From Massilia sp. 9096 (GTDB lineage Bacteria; Pseudomonadota; Gammaproteobacteria; Burkholderiales; Burkholderiaceae_D): a stretch of DNA of 64,000 nt. The DNA lies in the NCBI RefSeq assembly GCF_000745265.1, contig NZ_JQNN01000001.1:1860001-1924000 (forward strand), read 5' to 3'. This document shows, one piece after another, positions 38,329 through 49,853 of the stretch (positions within the stretch are counted from its first letter, which is position 1; each line of letters opens with the position of its first letter). The position numbers and the translations under genes were made by a program. Under the pieces are notes generated by a model. The model worked only from the letters and a program-made list of their open reading frames with translations. It did no database searches and was not told the origin of the DNA.

Positions 38329-38440
38329 GGGGGCGAATCGAACGGCGACAAAAACGCCACGCTTTCTAAAGCAATCGTTCTCAGCAATTTCCAGCGACAA
38401 CGAAATTCCCCCAACTCACTCAGAAATCTTTCAATTCAGG

Positions 38441-38479
38441 AAAGACAAAAGCAAAGCCTTGCGCGAACAGGCTTTGCTT
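38441..38479 (-). terminator. Terminator of the pca operon
   Basis: On the minus strand AAGCAAAGCCT pairs perfectly with AGGCTTTGCTT, followed by TTGTCTTTCC. It lies 21 bases after the pcaF stop and separates the pca operon from the rrn promoter, which reads in the same direction. Confidence 0.8.
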
Positions 38480-38499
38480 ACCCCTTCGTTTCCGCTCGA

Positions 38500-39702
38500 T
38501 CAGACGCGCTCGATCGCCATCGCGATACCCTGCCCCACCCCGATGCACATCGTGCACAGCGCGTAACGCCCGCCGGTGCGCTCGAGCTGATAGGTCGCGG
38601 CTGTGACCAGGCGCGCACCGCTCATGCCGAGCGGGTGGCCGAGCGCAATGCCGCCGCCGTTCGGATTCACGCGCGGGTCGTCGTCCGCAATGCCGAGCAT
38701 GCGCAGCACGGCCAGGGCCTGGGAAGCAAACGCTTCGTTCAGCTCGATGAGGTCGAACTGGTCGAGCGTCATGCCGGTCTGGCGCAACAGCTTTTGCACG
38801 GCCGGCGCCGGGCCGATGCCCATCACCCGTGGCGCGACGCCGGCGGTCGCCATGCCGATGATGCGGGCGCGCTTGGTCAAGCCATATTGAAACGCCGCTT
38901 CCTCGTTCGCCAGCAGCAGCGCGCAGGCGCCGTCGTTCACGCCGGAGGCATTGCCGGCCGTGACCGTGCCTTCCGCGTGCACCACCGGTTTGAGCTTGGC
39001 CAGGGCTTCCAGGCTGGTTTCACGCGGGTGCTCGTCCTGGCTGAACAGGATGTGGTCGCCTTTCTTCTGCGGAATCTCGACCGCCACGATCTCGTCGGCG
39101 AAGGTGCCGTCACGCTGGGCGCGCGCAGTTTTTTGCTGGCTGGCCAGCGCGAAACGGTCCTGGTCTTCGCGCGACACCTTGTAGTCGACCGCGACATTTT
39201 CGGCCGTCTCCGGCATCGAATCGGTGCCGTACAGGTGCTTCATCTGTTTGCTCGGGAAGCGCCAGCCGATCGTGGTGTCGTAGATGGTGGCGTTGCGCGA
39301 GAACGCCGATTCCGCCTTGCCCATCACGAACGGCGCGCGCGTCATCGACTCGACGCCGCCGGCGATCATCAGACGGGCTTCGCCGGCCTTGATGGCGCGC
39401 CCTGCGATGCCAATCGCGTCCATGCCCGAACCGCACAGGCGGTTGACCGTGGTGCCGGGCACGTCAAGCGGCAGGCCGGCCAGCAGCGACGCCATGTGCG
39501 CCACGTTGCGGTTGTCTTCGCCGGCCTGGTTGGCGCAGCCGTAGATCACGTCGTCGACGGCGCTCCAATCGACTTCCGGATTGCGGCGCATGAGTTCTCG
39601 GATCGGCAGCGCGCCGAGGTCGTCCGCGCGCACGTCCTTCAGGGCGCCGCCGTAGCGGCCGATCGGGGTCCGGATGGCGTCGACGATGAATGCGTCAGTC
39701 AT
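38500..39702 (-). CDS. pcaF: 3-oxoadipyl-CoA thiolase
   Basis: A 400-residue thiolase that splits 3-oxoadipyl-CoA into succinyl-CoA and acetyl-CoA, the last step of the beta-ketoadipate pathway. Catalytic residues: Cys 90 in VNRLCGSGMDAI, His in GGGIALGHPLGMSG, and Cys in CIGVGQG near the end. The sequence resembles PcaF rather than general acetyl-CoA acetyltransferases, and context with pcaIJ agrees. ATG 39702 is chosen over 39708 because GGAGA is seven bases upstream. A terminator follows. Confidence 0.9.
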   Translation of the reverse strand: MTDAFIVDAIRTPIGRYGGALKDVRADDLGALPIRELMRRNPEVDWSAVDDVIYGCANQAGEDNRNVAHMASLLAGLPLDVPGTTVNRLCGSGMDAIGIAGRAIKAGEARLMIAGGVESMTRAPFVMGKAESAFSRNATIYDTTIGWRFPSKQMKHLYGTDSMPETAENVAVDYKVSREDQDRFALASQQKTARAQRDGTFADEIVAVEIPQKKGDHILFSQDEHPRETSLEALAKLKPVVHAEGTVTAGNASGVNDGACALLLANEEAAFQYGLTKRARIIGMATAGVAPRVMGIGPAPAVQKLLRQTGMTLDQFDLIELNEAFASQALAVLRMLGIADDDPRVNPNGGGIALGHPLGMSGARLVTAATYQLERTGGRYALCTMCIGVGQGIAMAIERV

Positions 39703-39713
39703 GGTCATTCTCC

Positions 39714-40370
39714 TTACGATTGTTCTTGCGGCAGCAGGTCCGCCGCGGTGGCGGCCTGCAGCTCATCAAAAGTCAAGCCGGGGGCGATCTCGCGCACGCG
39801 CAGGCCCGCGGGCGTGACGTCGAGCACGGCCATGTCAGTATAGATGCGGCTCACGCACTTGACCCCGGTCAGCGGATAGGTGCACTGCTCGACGATCTTG
39901 CTCTCGCCAGTCTTGGTCTGGTGTTCCATCATCACGAACACCTGCTTGGCGCCGATCGCCAGGTCCATCGCGCCGCCCACGGCGGGAATCGCGTCCGGGG
40001 CGCCGGTATGCCAGTTGGCCAGGTCGCCGCTGCCGGACACCTGGAATGCGCCCAGTACGCAGATGTCCAGGTGGCCGCCGCGCATCATCGCGAACGAGTC
40101 GGCATGGTGGAAGTAGGCCCCGCCTTCGAGCAGCGTCACCGGCTGCTTGCCGGCGTTGATCAGGTCCGGGTCTTCCTCGCCGGGCGCGGGCGCCGGACCC
40201 ATGCCGAGCACCCCGTTTTCGCTGTGCAGAAAAACTTCTTTGTCCGCCGGCAGGTAGTTGGCGACCTTGGTCGGCAGGCCGATGCCGAGGTTGACGTAGG
40301 CGCCCTCGGGAATGTCCTGGGCGACGCGCTCGGCCATCTGTTCGCGGGTGTAACGGTTAGCGCTGGTCAT
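39714..40370 (-). CDS. pcaJ: 3-oxoadipate CoA-transferase subunit B
   Basis: A 218-residue subunit holding the catalytic Glu in HSENGVLGMGP. GIGLPTKVANYL near the N-terminus and GGAMDLAIGAKQVFV are typical of the beta subunit. With subunit A it moves CoA from succinyl-CoA to 3-oxoadipate. Its start overlaps the pcaI stop by four bases (ATGA), so the two subunits are coupled; pcaF follows after a 11-base gap. Confidence 0.92.
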   Translation of the reverse strand: MTSANRYTREQMAERVAQDIPEGAYVNLGIGLPTKVANYLPADKEVFLHSENGVLGMGPAPAPGEEDPDLINAGKQPVTLLEGGAYFHHADSFAMMRGGHLDICVLGAFQVSGSGDLANWHTGAPDAIPAVGGAMDLAIGAKQVFVMMEHQTKTGESKIVEQCTYPLTGVKCVSRIYTDMAVLDVTPAGLRVREIAPGLTFDELQAATAADLLPQEQS

Positions 40371-41035
40371 GCGGCTGTCTCCTTGACGACGCGTTGGACG
40401 AAGATGCCCGGGGTGACGATCGCCTCCGGGTCGAGTGCGCCGAGCGGCACGATCTCGGCCACCTGGGCGATCGTGGTCTTGGCGGCCGTCGCCATGATCG
40501 GGCCGAAGTTGCGCGCGGTCTTGCGGTATACCAGGTTACCCCAGCGGTCGCCGCGCAGCGCCTTGATCAGCGCGAAGTCGGCATGGATCGGGGTTTCGAA
40601 CACATAATGCTTGCCGTCGATGACGCGCGTCTCCTTGCCTTCGGCCAGCAGGGTGCCGTAGCCGGTCGGGGAAAAGAAGCCGCCGATGCCGGCGCCGGCG
40701 GCGCGGATGCGCTCGGCGAGGTTGCCCTGCGGGATCAGCTCGAGTTCGATCTCGCCGGCCCGGTACAGCTTGTCGAAGTGCCAGGAATCGGCCTGGCGCG
40801 GGAACGAGCAGATGATCTTGCGCACGCGCCTGGCGGCGATCAGCGCGGCCAGGCCCGTGTCGCCATTGCCGGCATTGTTGTTGACGATGGTAAGTTCCTG
40901 TGCGCCCTGCGCCAGCAGCGCATCGATCAGCGCGGCGGGCATGCCGGCGTTGCCGAAGCCACCGATCATGATGGTGGCGCCGTCGGGAATGCCGGCCACC
41001 GCTGCCTCGAGCGATGCAAATGTCTTGTCGATCAT
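40367..41035 (-). CDS. pcaI: 3-oxoadipate CoA-transferase subunit A
   Basis: A 222-residue subunit with the CoA-binding motif GGFGNAGMP and SFPRQADSWHFDKLY. It is the first gene of pcaIJF, facing pcaR across a 120-bp region that holds a PcaR-type palindrome. Substrate assignment (3-oxoadipate rather than acetoacetate) rests on the adjacent pcaF and the IclR regulator. Confidence 0.9.
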   Translation of the reverse strand: MIDKTFASLEAAVAGIPDGATIMIGGFGNAGMPAALIDALLAQGAQELTIVNNNAGNGDTGLAALIAARRVRKIICSFPRQADSWHFDKLYRAGEIELELIPQGNLAERIRAAGAGIGGFFSPTGYGTLLAEGKETRVIDGKHYVFETPIHADFALIKALRGDRWGNLVYRKTARNFGPIMATAAKTTIAQVAEIVPLGALDPEAIVTPGIFVQRVVKETAA

Positions 41036-41067
41036 GGTTTGACCTTTATCGTTATGCGGCAGAGGTT

Positions 41068-41082
41068 GTGCGATAATCGAAC
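41068..41082. promoter_or_regulatory. PcaR-type operator
   Basis: GTGCGATAATCGAAC; its reverse complement GTTCGATTATCGCAC differs at one central base from the Pseudomonas putida PcaR site as I remember it (GTTCGATAATCGCAC). It lies 33 bases upstream of pcaI and 74 bases upstream of pcaR, so it could control both. Confidence 0.7.
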
Positions 41083-41155
41083 ACCTAACCGTCTACCGCA
41101 CAAAAAGTCTACGCCTGTGGCCCGCACGGGTCAAGCGGCACTAGAATATCCCCTT

Positions 41156-41968
41156 ATGTCATCGACCAACGCCCCCGCTACCTCACGCAGCGTCGCCGAA
41201 GAAATCGACGCCCTCACCGATCCCGATTTCATGACCTCGTTCGCGCGCGGGCTGGCGGTGATCCGCGCCTTCGCCGATTCGCGCAAGCCGCAGACCATCG
41301 CCCAGATCAGCCAGCAGACCGGCATCCCGCGCGCGGCCGTGCGGCGCTGCCTGCACACGCTGCGCCAGCTCGGCTACGTCGACGCGGAATTGAACAACTT
41401 CAGCCTGCGTCCGAAGATCCTGACGCTGGGTTACTCGTATCTCTCGTCGACGCCGCTGACGATCGCCGCCCAGCCCTGCCTGAACGGCATCAGCAAGACG
41501 CTGGGCGAATCGAGCTCGCTGGCGGTGCTGGAAGAAGACCAGGTGCTGTACGTGGCGCGCGCCGCGACCTCGCGCGTGATGTCGGTGTCGCTGTCCGCCG
41601 GCAGCCGCCTGCCGGCCTACTGCACCTCGCTGGGCCGGGTGCTGCTGGCGCACCAGCCGGACGACGAACTGGAAGCTTATCTGGCGCGCACCGAGTTGCT
41701 GCCCAGGACGGAGCACACCATCACCGACAAGGCCAAGCTGCGCGCGGTGCTGGCGGGCGTACGGCGCGACGGCTACGCCGCCAACAACGAAGAGCTGGAA
41801 CTGGGGCTGCGTTCGATCGCAGTGCCGGTGCGCGGTGCGTCCGGGCGGGTGCTGGCCGCGCTCAATGTCGGCGCCCAGGCGGTGCGGGTGCCGGCCGAAC
41901 GCATGGTGGAGGAATTCCTGCCGGTGCTGCGCCAGGGCGCGCAGGAACTGGCGGTGCTGCTGCCGTGA
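41156..41968 (+). CDS. pcaR: IclR-family regulator of the beta-ketoadipate genes (PcaR)
   Basis: A 270-residue regulator. The winged helix-turn-helix is at about 25-85 (FARGLAVIRAFADSRKPQTI, GIPRAAVRRCLHTLRQLGYV), followed by an IclR effector domain (SSSLAVLEEDQVLYVARA, GRVLLAH, NEELELGLRSIAVPV). The sequence matches PcaR/PobR-like members, which activate pcaIJF in response to 3-oxoadipate. ATG 41156 is chosen because the longer frame upstream crosses the promoter region and pcaI. Confidence 0.88.
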   Translation: MSSTNAPATSRSVAEEIDALTDPDFMTSFARGLAVIRAFADSRKPQTIAQISQQTGIPRAAVRRCLHTLRQLGYVDAELNNFSLRPKILTLGYSYLSSTPLTIAAQPCLNGISKTLGESSSLAVLEEDQVLYVARAATSRVMSVSLSAGSRLPAYCTSLGRVLLAHQPDDELEAYLARTELLPRTEHTITDKAKLRAVLAGVRRDGYAANNEELELGLRSIAVPVRGASGRVLAALNVGAQAVRVPAERMVEEFLPVLRQGAQELAVLLP

Positions 41969-42031
41969 GCGGCGCCGGCGGAACGCCGCCGCCATGGGGT
42001 CGGGGCTTGAATCGTCGTGCGGCAGGCGGGC

Positions 42032-42331
42032 TCAGAAGCCCTGGTAGACGCTCTCGAAATGGGTGACCACGGGCGCGCCGTCGAAGCAGTCGCCGACCAG
42101 CCGGCGCCATTCCTGGAAGTCGTCGCTGCCGCGGAAATGCACGTTGTGGTCTTCCAGCGTTTCCCACTGCACCAGCAGGCGATAGGCGCGCGGGTTCTCG
42201 ACGCCGCGCTGGATCTGCATGCCCTTGCAGCCGCGTGCACGCTGGAACAGCGGCGTGGCCGCGCGCACGCCAGCCTCGAAGGTATCCTCCATGCCGGCCT
42301 TGACCAGGATTTCTGCGCTTTCAAGCACCAT
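42032..42331 (-). CDS. Antibiotic biosynthesis monooxygenase (ABM) domain protein
   Basis: A 99-residue ferredoxin-like protein. MVLESAEILVKAGMEDTFEA, ARGCKGMQIQRGVENP and YRLLVQWETLEDHNVHFRG match ABM-fold proteins, whose members include quinol monooxygenases and heme-degrading enzymes. No function beyond the fold can be given. It is divergent from the MarR gene across about 200 bases and might be its target. Confidence 0.8.
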   Translation of the reverse strand: MVLESAEILVKAGMEDTFEAGVRAATPLFQRARGCKGMQIQRGVENPRAYRLLVQWETLEDHNVHFRGSDDFQEWRRLVGDCFDGAPVVTHFESVYQGF

Positions 42332-42529
42332 CTTGTTCCTCGCTATGTGATGTGGGAGCGCCGATTATGCCAGCGCCCGGATTTGCGCGTGTGGCCGTGT
42401 CCCTTGGCCTGCGCTGCACTTCGCTGGAACGGTGAAGCTCCGGCGAAACCGTGCGTCATGCCGGTCGAAGGACGAAGTAAACTGCGTTTCCGAATTTTCG
42501 ATGATGCGACGCACCATCCCGACTCGACG

Positions 42530-43033
42530 ATGTCCACCGAAAAAGAACCCACTGACGGGACCTCGATGCTCGATCTTTACGAGCACCCCGGCCATCTCTT
42601 GCGCCGGGCCCAGCAGATCTCGACCGCGCTGTTCTACGACGAAATCGGCAGCGACCTGACTCCGGTCCAGTACGCCATGCTCAATACGCTGGCGGCGCAT
42701 CCGGGCATCGACCAGGTGTCGCTGTCGGGCCTGGTCGCGATCGACACTTCGACCGGCGCCACGGTCTGTGCGCGGCTCGAGGAAAAGCAGCTCATCGAAC
42801 GCAAGGTGCTGCCGCACAACCGGCGCCAGCGCGCGCTGACGGTGACCGCGGCCGGCCAGCACCTGCTCGACGCACTCGGTCCCAACACGCAGCGCCTGCG
42901 CCAACGCCTGCTGGCGCCGCTCAGCGAAGAAGAACAGCTGCAATTCATGACGCTGCTGGGAAAACTGGTCCGCGAAAACAACGACCAGAGCCGGGTGCCG
43001 CAGACCGCCGTGGCGTCGGCGCAGCGCCGTTAG
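42530..43033 (+). CDS. MarR-family transcriptional regulator
   Basis: A 167-residue regulator. LTPVQYAMLNTLAAHPGIDQ, LVAIDTSTGATVCARLEEKQLIER and RRQRALTVTAAGQ are the MarR winged-helix core with its Asp-Arg-type wing. Members usually repress a neighbouring gene and respond to aromatic or phenolic ligands; the divergent ABM gene is the obvious candidate. ATG 42530 is chosen; the frame continues upstream into the ABM gene without family likeness. Confidence 0.85.
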   Translation: MSTEKEPTDGTSMLDLYEHPGHLLRRAQQISTALFYDEIGSDLTPVQYAMLNTLAAHPGIDQVSLSGLVAIDTSTGATVCARLEEKQLIERKVLPHNRRQRALTVTAAGQHLLDALGPNTQRLRQRLLAPLSEEEQLQFMTLLGKLVRENNDQSRVPQTAVASAQRR

Positions 43034-43045
43034 CGCCGCTCGGCC

Positions 43046-44179
43046 TTACGCCGCCAGCAGGTGCGGCCCGATCTCCGCGATCGTGCGCACCCCGGTCAAC
43101 ACCATATTGGTCCGGATATCCTTTTCCATGATGGCAAGCAGGCGCTCGACCCCGGCCTCGCCGCCGGTGGCCAGCGCGTAGACGAAGGCGCGCCCGATCA
43201 GCACGCCGTCGGCGCCCAGCGCCAGCATGCGGAACACGTCGGTGCCGGTGCGCACGCCGCCGTCGGCGAAGATGGTCAGCTTGCCCTTGACCGCCGCCGC
43301 GATCGCCGGCAGCGCGCGCGCGCTCGACAGCGCCCCGTCCAGCTGGCGCCCGCCGTGGTTCGAGACCACGATGCCGTCGGCGCCGAAGGCCACCGCATCG
43401 CGCGCATCGTCGGCGTCGATGATGCCCTTCAGGATCAGCTGACCCTGCCACTCGTCGCGGATCCACTGCAGGTCCTGCCAGCTGATGCCGGGATCGAAGT
43501 TCGAACCCAGCCAGCCGATATAGTCTTCCAGCCCGGTCGCGTGCCCCCGGTAGGCGGAGATGTTGCCCAGGTCGTGCGGCCGCCCGAACAGGCCGACCTC
43601 CCAGACCCAGCGCGGGTGCGTCAGCGCCTGCAGCATGCGCCGCAGCGGACCGTTCTTGCCGCTCATGCCGCTGTGGGCGTCGCGGTAGCGCGCGCCCGGC
43701 ACCGGCATGTCGACCGTGAACGCGAGCGTGGTCGCGCCCAGCTCGCGCGCGCGGCGCATGACGTCGCGCATGAAGGCGCGGTCCTTGAGCACGTACAACT
43801 GGAACCAGATCGGGCGGCTGGCCTGGGCCGCCACCTCCGACAGCGGGCACACCGACACCGTCGACTGGATGAACGGGATGTTGCGCTTGCAGGCCGCGCG
43901 CGCCGCCTGCACTTCGCCGCGGCGCGCATACATACCGGCCAGGCCGATCGGCGCCAGCGCGATCGGCAGCGCATGCTGCTGGCCGAACCAGTGCGTCGAC
44001 AGGTCGAGCTGTTCGGAACCGCGCAGCACGCGCTGGCGCAGCTTGATTGCCTGCAAATCGTCGACGTTGGCACGCAGTGTCTGCTCGGCGCCGGCGCCGC
44101 CGTCCAGGTAATGGAACAGGAACGGCGGCAGCTTGCGCCGCGCGGCCTCGCGAAAGTCGGTCGCGGACGAGATGATCAT
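43046..44179 (-). CDS. lldD: FMN-dependent alpha-hydroxy acid oxidase, L-lactate dehydrogenase type
   Basis: A 377-residue TIM-barrel flavoprotein. [36 protein letters not shown], the catalytic [12 protein letters not shown] (His-Gly-Gly-Arg) and the FMN-binding [19 protein letters not shown] are present. It oxidises L-lactate (or a close 2-hydroxy acid) to the keto acid at the membrane. ATG 44179 overlaps the glcF stop (ATGA). It is the last gene of the permease-glcDEF-lldD operon, which supports lactate as substrate. Confidence 0.85.
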   Translation of the reverse strand: MIISSATDFREAARRKLPPFLFHYLDGGAGAEQTLRANVDDLQAIKLRQRVLRGSEQLDLSTHWFGQQHALPIALAPIGLAGMYARRGEVQAARAACKRNIPFIQSTVSVCPLSEVAAQASRPIWFQLYVLKDRAFMRDVMRRARELGATTLAFTVDMPVPGARYRDAHSGMSGKNGPLRRMLQALTHPRWVWEVGLFGRPHDLGNISAYRGHATGLEDYIGWLGSNFDPGISWQDLQWIRDEWQGQLILKGIIDADDARDAVAFGADGIVVSNHGGRQLDGALSSARALPAIAAAVKGKLTIFADGGVRTGTDVFRMLALGADGVLIGRAFVYALATGGEAGVERLLAIMEKDIRTNMVLTGVRTIAEIGPHLLAA

Positions 44180-45402
44180 GCCAGCACCCGGTCGAGCAGT
44201 TCGATCCAGTGCTCCACCGGTGTAGCGGTGCCCGACTGCAGGTGGGTGATGCAGCCGACGTTGGCCGAGACGATGCGCTGCGCTCCGGTCGCCTCCAGCC
44301 TGGCCAGCTTGTCGTCGCGCAGGCGCGTCGCCATGGGTGCGTGCAGCACGGAATAGGTGCCGGCCGAGCCGCAGCACAGGTGGCTGTCGGCGCACAGCTC
44401 GACGTCGACGCCGGCGGCGCGCAGCAGCGCCTCGACCTTGCCGCGGATTTGCTGGCCGTGCTGGAGCGTACATGGCGGATGGTAGGCCACGCGCTCGCCG
44501 CTCTCGCGTCCGGCCAGTTTCTCGAGCAGGCGCGCCTCGAACTGCGGCAGCACTTCGCTGACATCCTTGGCCGCCTTCGATACCTGCGCGGCCTTGGCCG
44601 CATACGCCGGGTCGTCCTCCAGCAGGTGGCCGTACTCCTTGATCATGGCGCCACAGCCGGACGCATTGATCAGGATGGTGTCGACACCCTGCTCCAGGTA
44701 GGGCCACCAGGCGTCGATGTTGCGCCGCATGTCGTCGCGCCCGCCGTCGGCATCGTTCAGGTGCCAGCGGATCGCGCCGCAGCAGCCGGCGCGCCTGGCC
44801 GTCACGATCTGCACGCCGGCGGCGTCGAACACACGCGCCGTCGCCGCGTTGATGTTGGGCGACATCGAGGGCTGCACGCAGCCTTCCAGCATCAGCATCT
44901 TGCGCACGTGCCGGCGCCGAGGCCAGTCGCCGGCCGGGCGCGGCGCCGGCACCTTGTCCTTCAAGGCCTGCGGCAGCAGCGGGCGCAGCATCTGCCCGGT
45001 CTTCATCGCCGGCCCGAACAGCCACTTGCGCGGCAGGGTTTCCTTGAGCACGGTGCGCAGCAGGCGCTGGGCCGGCGGCCGCGGCACTTGCTGCTCGACC
45101 ACGCGCCGGCCGATGTCGGCCAGGCGGGCGTACTGCACGCCCGACGGGCAAGTCGATTCGCAGTTGCGGCAAGTCAGGCAGCGGTCCAGGTGGACCTGGG
45201 TGGCGCGCGTGGCCGGCCTCCCCTCGAGCACCTGCTTGATCAGGTAGATGCGCCCGCGCGGGCCATCGAGCTCGTCGCCCAGCACCTGGTAGGTCGGGCA
45301 GGTAGCGGTACAGAAGCCGCAATGCACGCATTTGCGCAGGATGGCGTCGGCCTCGATGCCGTCGGGCGTGGTGCGGATGAAATCGGCGAGATTGGTTTGC
45401 AC
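44176..45402 (-). CDS. glcF: Glycolate oxidase iron-sulfur subunit GlcF
   Basis: A 408-residue protein with two 4Fe-4S motifs ([14 protein letters not shown] at about 25-38, [17 protein letters not shown] at about 75-91) and two C-terminal CCG-type domains ([26 protein letters not shown]). It passes electrons from GlcD/GlcE to the quinone pool. The start is GTG 45402, since AAGGAG lies eight bases upstream and the family N-terminus follows. It starts 2 bases after the glcE stop and overlaps lldD. Confidence 0.92.
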   Translation of the reverse strand: MQTNLADFIRTTPDGIEADAILRKCVHCGFCTATCPTYQVLGDELDGPRGRIYLIKQVLEGRPATRATQVHLDRCLTCRNCESTCPSGVQYARLADIGRRVVEQQVPRPPAQRLLRTVLKETLPRKWLFGPAMKTGQMLRPLLPQALKDKVPAPRPAGDWPRRRHVRKMLMLEGCVQPSMSPNINAATARVFDAAGVQIVTARRAGCCGAIRWHLNDADGGRDDMRRNIDAWWPYLEQGVDTILINASGCGAMIKEYGHLLEDDPAYAAKAAQVSKAAKDVSEVLPQFEARLLEKLAGRESGERVAYHPPCTLQHGQQIRGKVEALLRAAGVDVELCADSHLCCGSAGTYSVLHAPMATRLRDDKLARLEATGAQRIVSANVGCITHLQSGTATPVEHWIELLDRVLA

Positions 45403-45404
45403 GG

Positions 45405-46475
45405 CTAGAACTCCTTGTACATGCGGCCGCGGTTGAACACCCCGGCCGGGTCGAACGCATCCTTGAGCTGCTTGTGAATCGTCTGCACCGCCGGCGCCAG
45501 CGGATGGAACACGCCGACGTCGCGCTGGCCGCCGCGGAACAGCGTCGCGTGGCCGCCAAGCGCCGCGGCCGCCGCACGGATCGCGTCCGGTTCGACATCG
45601 GTCACCAGCCAGCGCTGCGCGCCGCCCCACTCGACCAGCTGGCGGCCGGACAAGGCCAGCGGTGGCGCGCTCGACGGTAGCGACAGGCGCCACAAGCCGT
45701 TCGGGTGGCGCGCCGCCTCGGCAAAGAAGCCGTGTTCGTGCTCGCGCAGGTCGCACCACCAGGCCTCGGCCTCCTCGAACGCGTCGCCGCCGATGCGCAT
45801 GCGCGCCGCGGCCACCGCCGAGCGCGCGCCCGACAGCCGCACGCTCAACACGCCATCGAGCCAGGCCGACGCCGAAATTGGCAGCGGCTGGCCGCCCCAC
45901 TCGTTCAGGCGGCGCAGCGCGTCTTCCTGTGTCATGGCCTGGCGCAGGCTGAGTTCCGCGACCGGCTTGGGCAGCACCTTGAGCGAGGCCTCGGCGATCA
46001 GGCCGAACATGCCGAGCGACCCGGTGAGCAGGCGCGAGACGTCGTAGCCGGCGACGTTCTTCATCACCTTGCCGCCGAAGTGCAGCAGCTCGCCGTGGCC
46101 GTCGACCAGCACCGCGCCGAGCACGAAGTCGCGCACGCTGCCGGCGGCCTGGCGGCGCGGTCCGGACAGGCCGGCCGCCACCATCCCGCCCAGCGTCGCG
46201 CCGGGACCGAAGTGCGGCGGCTCGCAGGCCAGCATCTGGCCGTGGCGCTCCAGCTGCGCCTCGATCTCGGCCAGCGGCGTGCCGCAGCGCGCGCTGACCA
46301 CCAGCTCGGTCGGCTCGTAGTCGGTGATGCCGGCGTACGCCCTGGTGTCGAGCAGCTCGCCCTCCAGGCGCTGGCCGTACCAGTCCTTGCTGCCGCCGCC
46401 GCGGATGCGCAGCGGCGCGCGCGCGGCCGAGGCTGCGGCGATCTGCGCGGAAAAGCGTTGTAGTGTCGTGTCCAT
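45405..46475 (-). CDS. glcE: Glycolate oxidase FAD-binding subunit GlcE
   Basis: A 356-residue subunit of the FAD-binding oxidase family. [34 protein letters not shown] and [17 protein letters not shown] are typical of GlcE. The C-terminus ([14 protein letters not shown]) matches vanillyl-alcohol-oxidase-like flavoproteins. With GlcD and GlcF it oxidises glycolate, or D-lactate, to the keto acid. It follows glcD at a distance of one base. Confidence 0.92.
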   Translation of the reverse strand: MDTTLQRFSAQIAAASAARAPLRIRGGGSKDWYGQRLEGELLDTRAYAGITDYEPTELVVSARCGTPLAEIEAQLERHGQMLACEPPHFGPGATLGGMVAAGLSGPRRQAAGSVRDFVLGAVLVDGHGELLHFGGKVMKNVAGYDVSRLLTGSLGMFGLIAEASLKVLPKPVAELSLRQAMTQEDALRRLNEWGGQPLPISASAWLDGVLSVRLSGARSAVAAARMRIGGDAFEEAEAWWCDLREHEHGFFAEAARHPNGLWRLSLPSSAPPLALSGRQLVEWGGAQRWLVTDVEPDAIRAAAAALGGHATLFRGGQRDVGVFHPLAPAVQTIHKQLKDAFDPAGVFNRGRMYKEF

Positions 46476-46476
46476 A

Positions 46477-47982
46477 TTAAAAACGCGGCAGGTTGGGAAA
46501 TTTCATCTGGCCCTGGCGCACGTGCATGCGGCCGTACTCGGCGCAGCGGCGCAGCGTCGGGATCGCCTTGTCCGGGTTGAGGATGCCGGCCGGGTCGAAC
46601 GCGCGCTTGACGGCGAAGAACATGTCCAGTTCCTCGCGCGAGAACTGCACGCACATCGAGTTGATCTTCTCGATGCCGACCCCGTGCTCGCCGGTGATCG
46701 TCCCGCCGACTTCGACGCACAGTTCGAGGACGTCGGCGCCGAACTGCTCGGCGCGGTGGAATTCGCCCGGGGCGTTGGCGTCGAACATGATCAAGGGATG
46801 CAGGTTGCCGTCGCCGGCATGGAACACGTTGGCGCAGCGCAGCGCGTACTTCTTTTCCATCTCCTCGATGCGCTGCAGGACGTGGGCCAGGTGCTTGCGC
46901 GGGATGGTGCCGTCCATGCAGTAGTAGTCCGGCGAGATGCGGCCCACCGCCGGGAACGCGTTCTTGCGGCCGGACCAGAAGCGCAGGCGCTCGGCCTCGT
47001 CGCCCGACACCGCGATGGCGGTCGCGCCGCAGGCACGCAGCACCTCGTCCATGCGCGCGATCTCTTCCTCGACTTCTTCGAGGATGCCGTCGGACTCGCA
47101 CAGCAGCACCGCGGCGGCGCTGGTGTCGTAGCCGGCATGGACGAATTCCTCGGCCACCTGGGTCGACAGCCGGTCCATCATCTCCAGGCCGGCCGGGATG
47201 ATGCCGGCCGCGATCACGCGCGCGACCGCGTCGCCGGCCTTCACGACGTCGTCGAACGAGGCCATCACGACGCGCGCCACGCGCGGCTTGGGCACCAGCT
47301 TGACCGTGACTTCGGTGACCACGCCGAGCATCCCTTCCGAGCCGATCACCACGGCCAGCAGGTCGAGCCCGGGCGCGTCCAGCGCCTCGCCGCCGAGTTC
47401 GACGATCTCGCCGCCGGTCGTCACCATGCGCACGCGCAGCACGTTGTGCACGGTCAGGCCGTATTTCAGGCAGTGCACGCCGCCCGAGTTCTCGGCGACG
47501 TTGCCGCCGATGGTGCAGGCGATCTGCGAGGACGGATCCGGCGCGTAGTACAGGCCGTGCGGTGCGGCCGCTTCCGAGATGGCCAGGTTGCGCACGCCCG
47601 GCTGGACCACGGCGATGCGGGCATGGGCATCGAGCCTGACGATCCGGTTCAGGCGCGCGGTCGACAGCACCACGCCGTCGGCGATCGGCATGGCGCCGCC
47701 GGACAGGCCGGTGCCGGCGCCGCGCGGCACGATCGGCAGGTTCAGCTCGCGGCAGACCCGGACCGCCGCGACGATCTGCGCTTCGTTCTCGGGCAAGAGG
47801 ACGATCAGCGGCAGCTGGCGATAGGCGGCCAGGCCGTCGCATTCGTAGGCGCGGGTTTCCTCTTCGTTGGCGAGGATGGCGCGCTCGGGCAGCGCGGCGC
47901 GCAGGGCCGCCAGCGCTGCGGGCCGGCGCGCGCTGCGCAGCTCGGTCGCGCTGGAGGCGGAGGCGGGAGCGTTCATTTGCAT
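46477..47982 (-). CDS. glcD: Glycolate/D-lactate oxidase catalytic subunit GlcD
   Basis: A 501-residue FAD-linked oxidase. The FAD domain shows PIVPRGAGTGLSGGAMP, SSQIACTIGGNVAENSGG and IGSEGMLGVVTEVTVKL; the substrate domain has NVFHAGDGNLHPL, TGEHGVGIEKI and AFDPAGILNPDK. It carries out the first oxidation step in the three-subunit enzyme. The 16-base gap after the lactate permease and tight spacing to glcE support one operon. Confidence 0.93.
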   Translation of the reverse strand: MQMNAPASASSATELRSARRPAALAALRAALPERAILANEEETRAYECDGLAAYRQLPLIVLLPENEAQIVAAVRVCRELNLPIVPRGAGTGLSGGAMPIADGVVLSTARLNRIVRLDAHARIAVVQPGVRNLAISEAAAPHGLYYAPDPSSQIACTIGGNVAENSGGVHCLKYGLTVHNVLRVRMVTTGGEIVELGGEALDAPGLDLLAVVIGSEGMLGVVTEVTVKLVPKPRVARVVMASFDDVVKAGDAVARVIAAGIIPAGLEMMDRLSTQVAEEFVHAGYDTSAAAVLLCESDGILEEVEEEIARMDEVLRACGATAIAVSGDEAERLRFWSGRKNAFPAVGRISPDYYCMDGTIPRKHLAHVLQRIEEMEKKYALRCANVFHAGDGNLHPLIMFDANAPGEFHRAEQFGADVLELCVEVGGTITGEHGVGIEKINSMCVQFSREELDMFFAVKRAFDPAGILNPDKAIPTLRRCAEYGRMHVRQGQMKFPNLPRF

Positions 47983-47998
47983 TCTCCTTGAGTTTCCT

Positions 47999-49660
<1,662 letters not shown>

Positions 49661-49835
49661 GTGCGTCTCCTCTTTTTTATGGAACAAGTCTGTCGGCAGG
49701 CTTTGGAGGACGCGACCACTCGCCGGCGCACGGTGGGCCCGAAAAAGATGGCACGGGCGCGATGCGATGGCGGTCTCCGGTTTTATTTTTTATTTAAGTT
49801 TCCAGATATTTACGCTATTCTCGTGCGATGACAAA

Positions 49836-49848
49836 CTGGTTGGGCCAG
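49836..49848. promoter_or_regulatory. Putative FadR/LldR-type operator
   Basis: CTGGTTGGGCCAG is an interrupted palindrome close to the TGGTnnnACCA pattern of lactate regulators of the FadR branch. It lies six bases before the regulator start codon and about 180 bases before the permease start, so autorepression is likely. Confidence 0.5.
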
Positions 49849-49853
49849 AGCAC

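Noticed and set aside
40394..41155. N-terminal extension of pcaR
   Set aside because: Continues through pcaI and the promoter region with no regulator likeness; the IclR domain starts after 41156.
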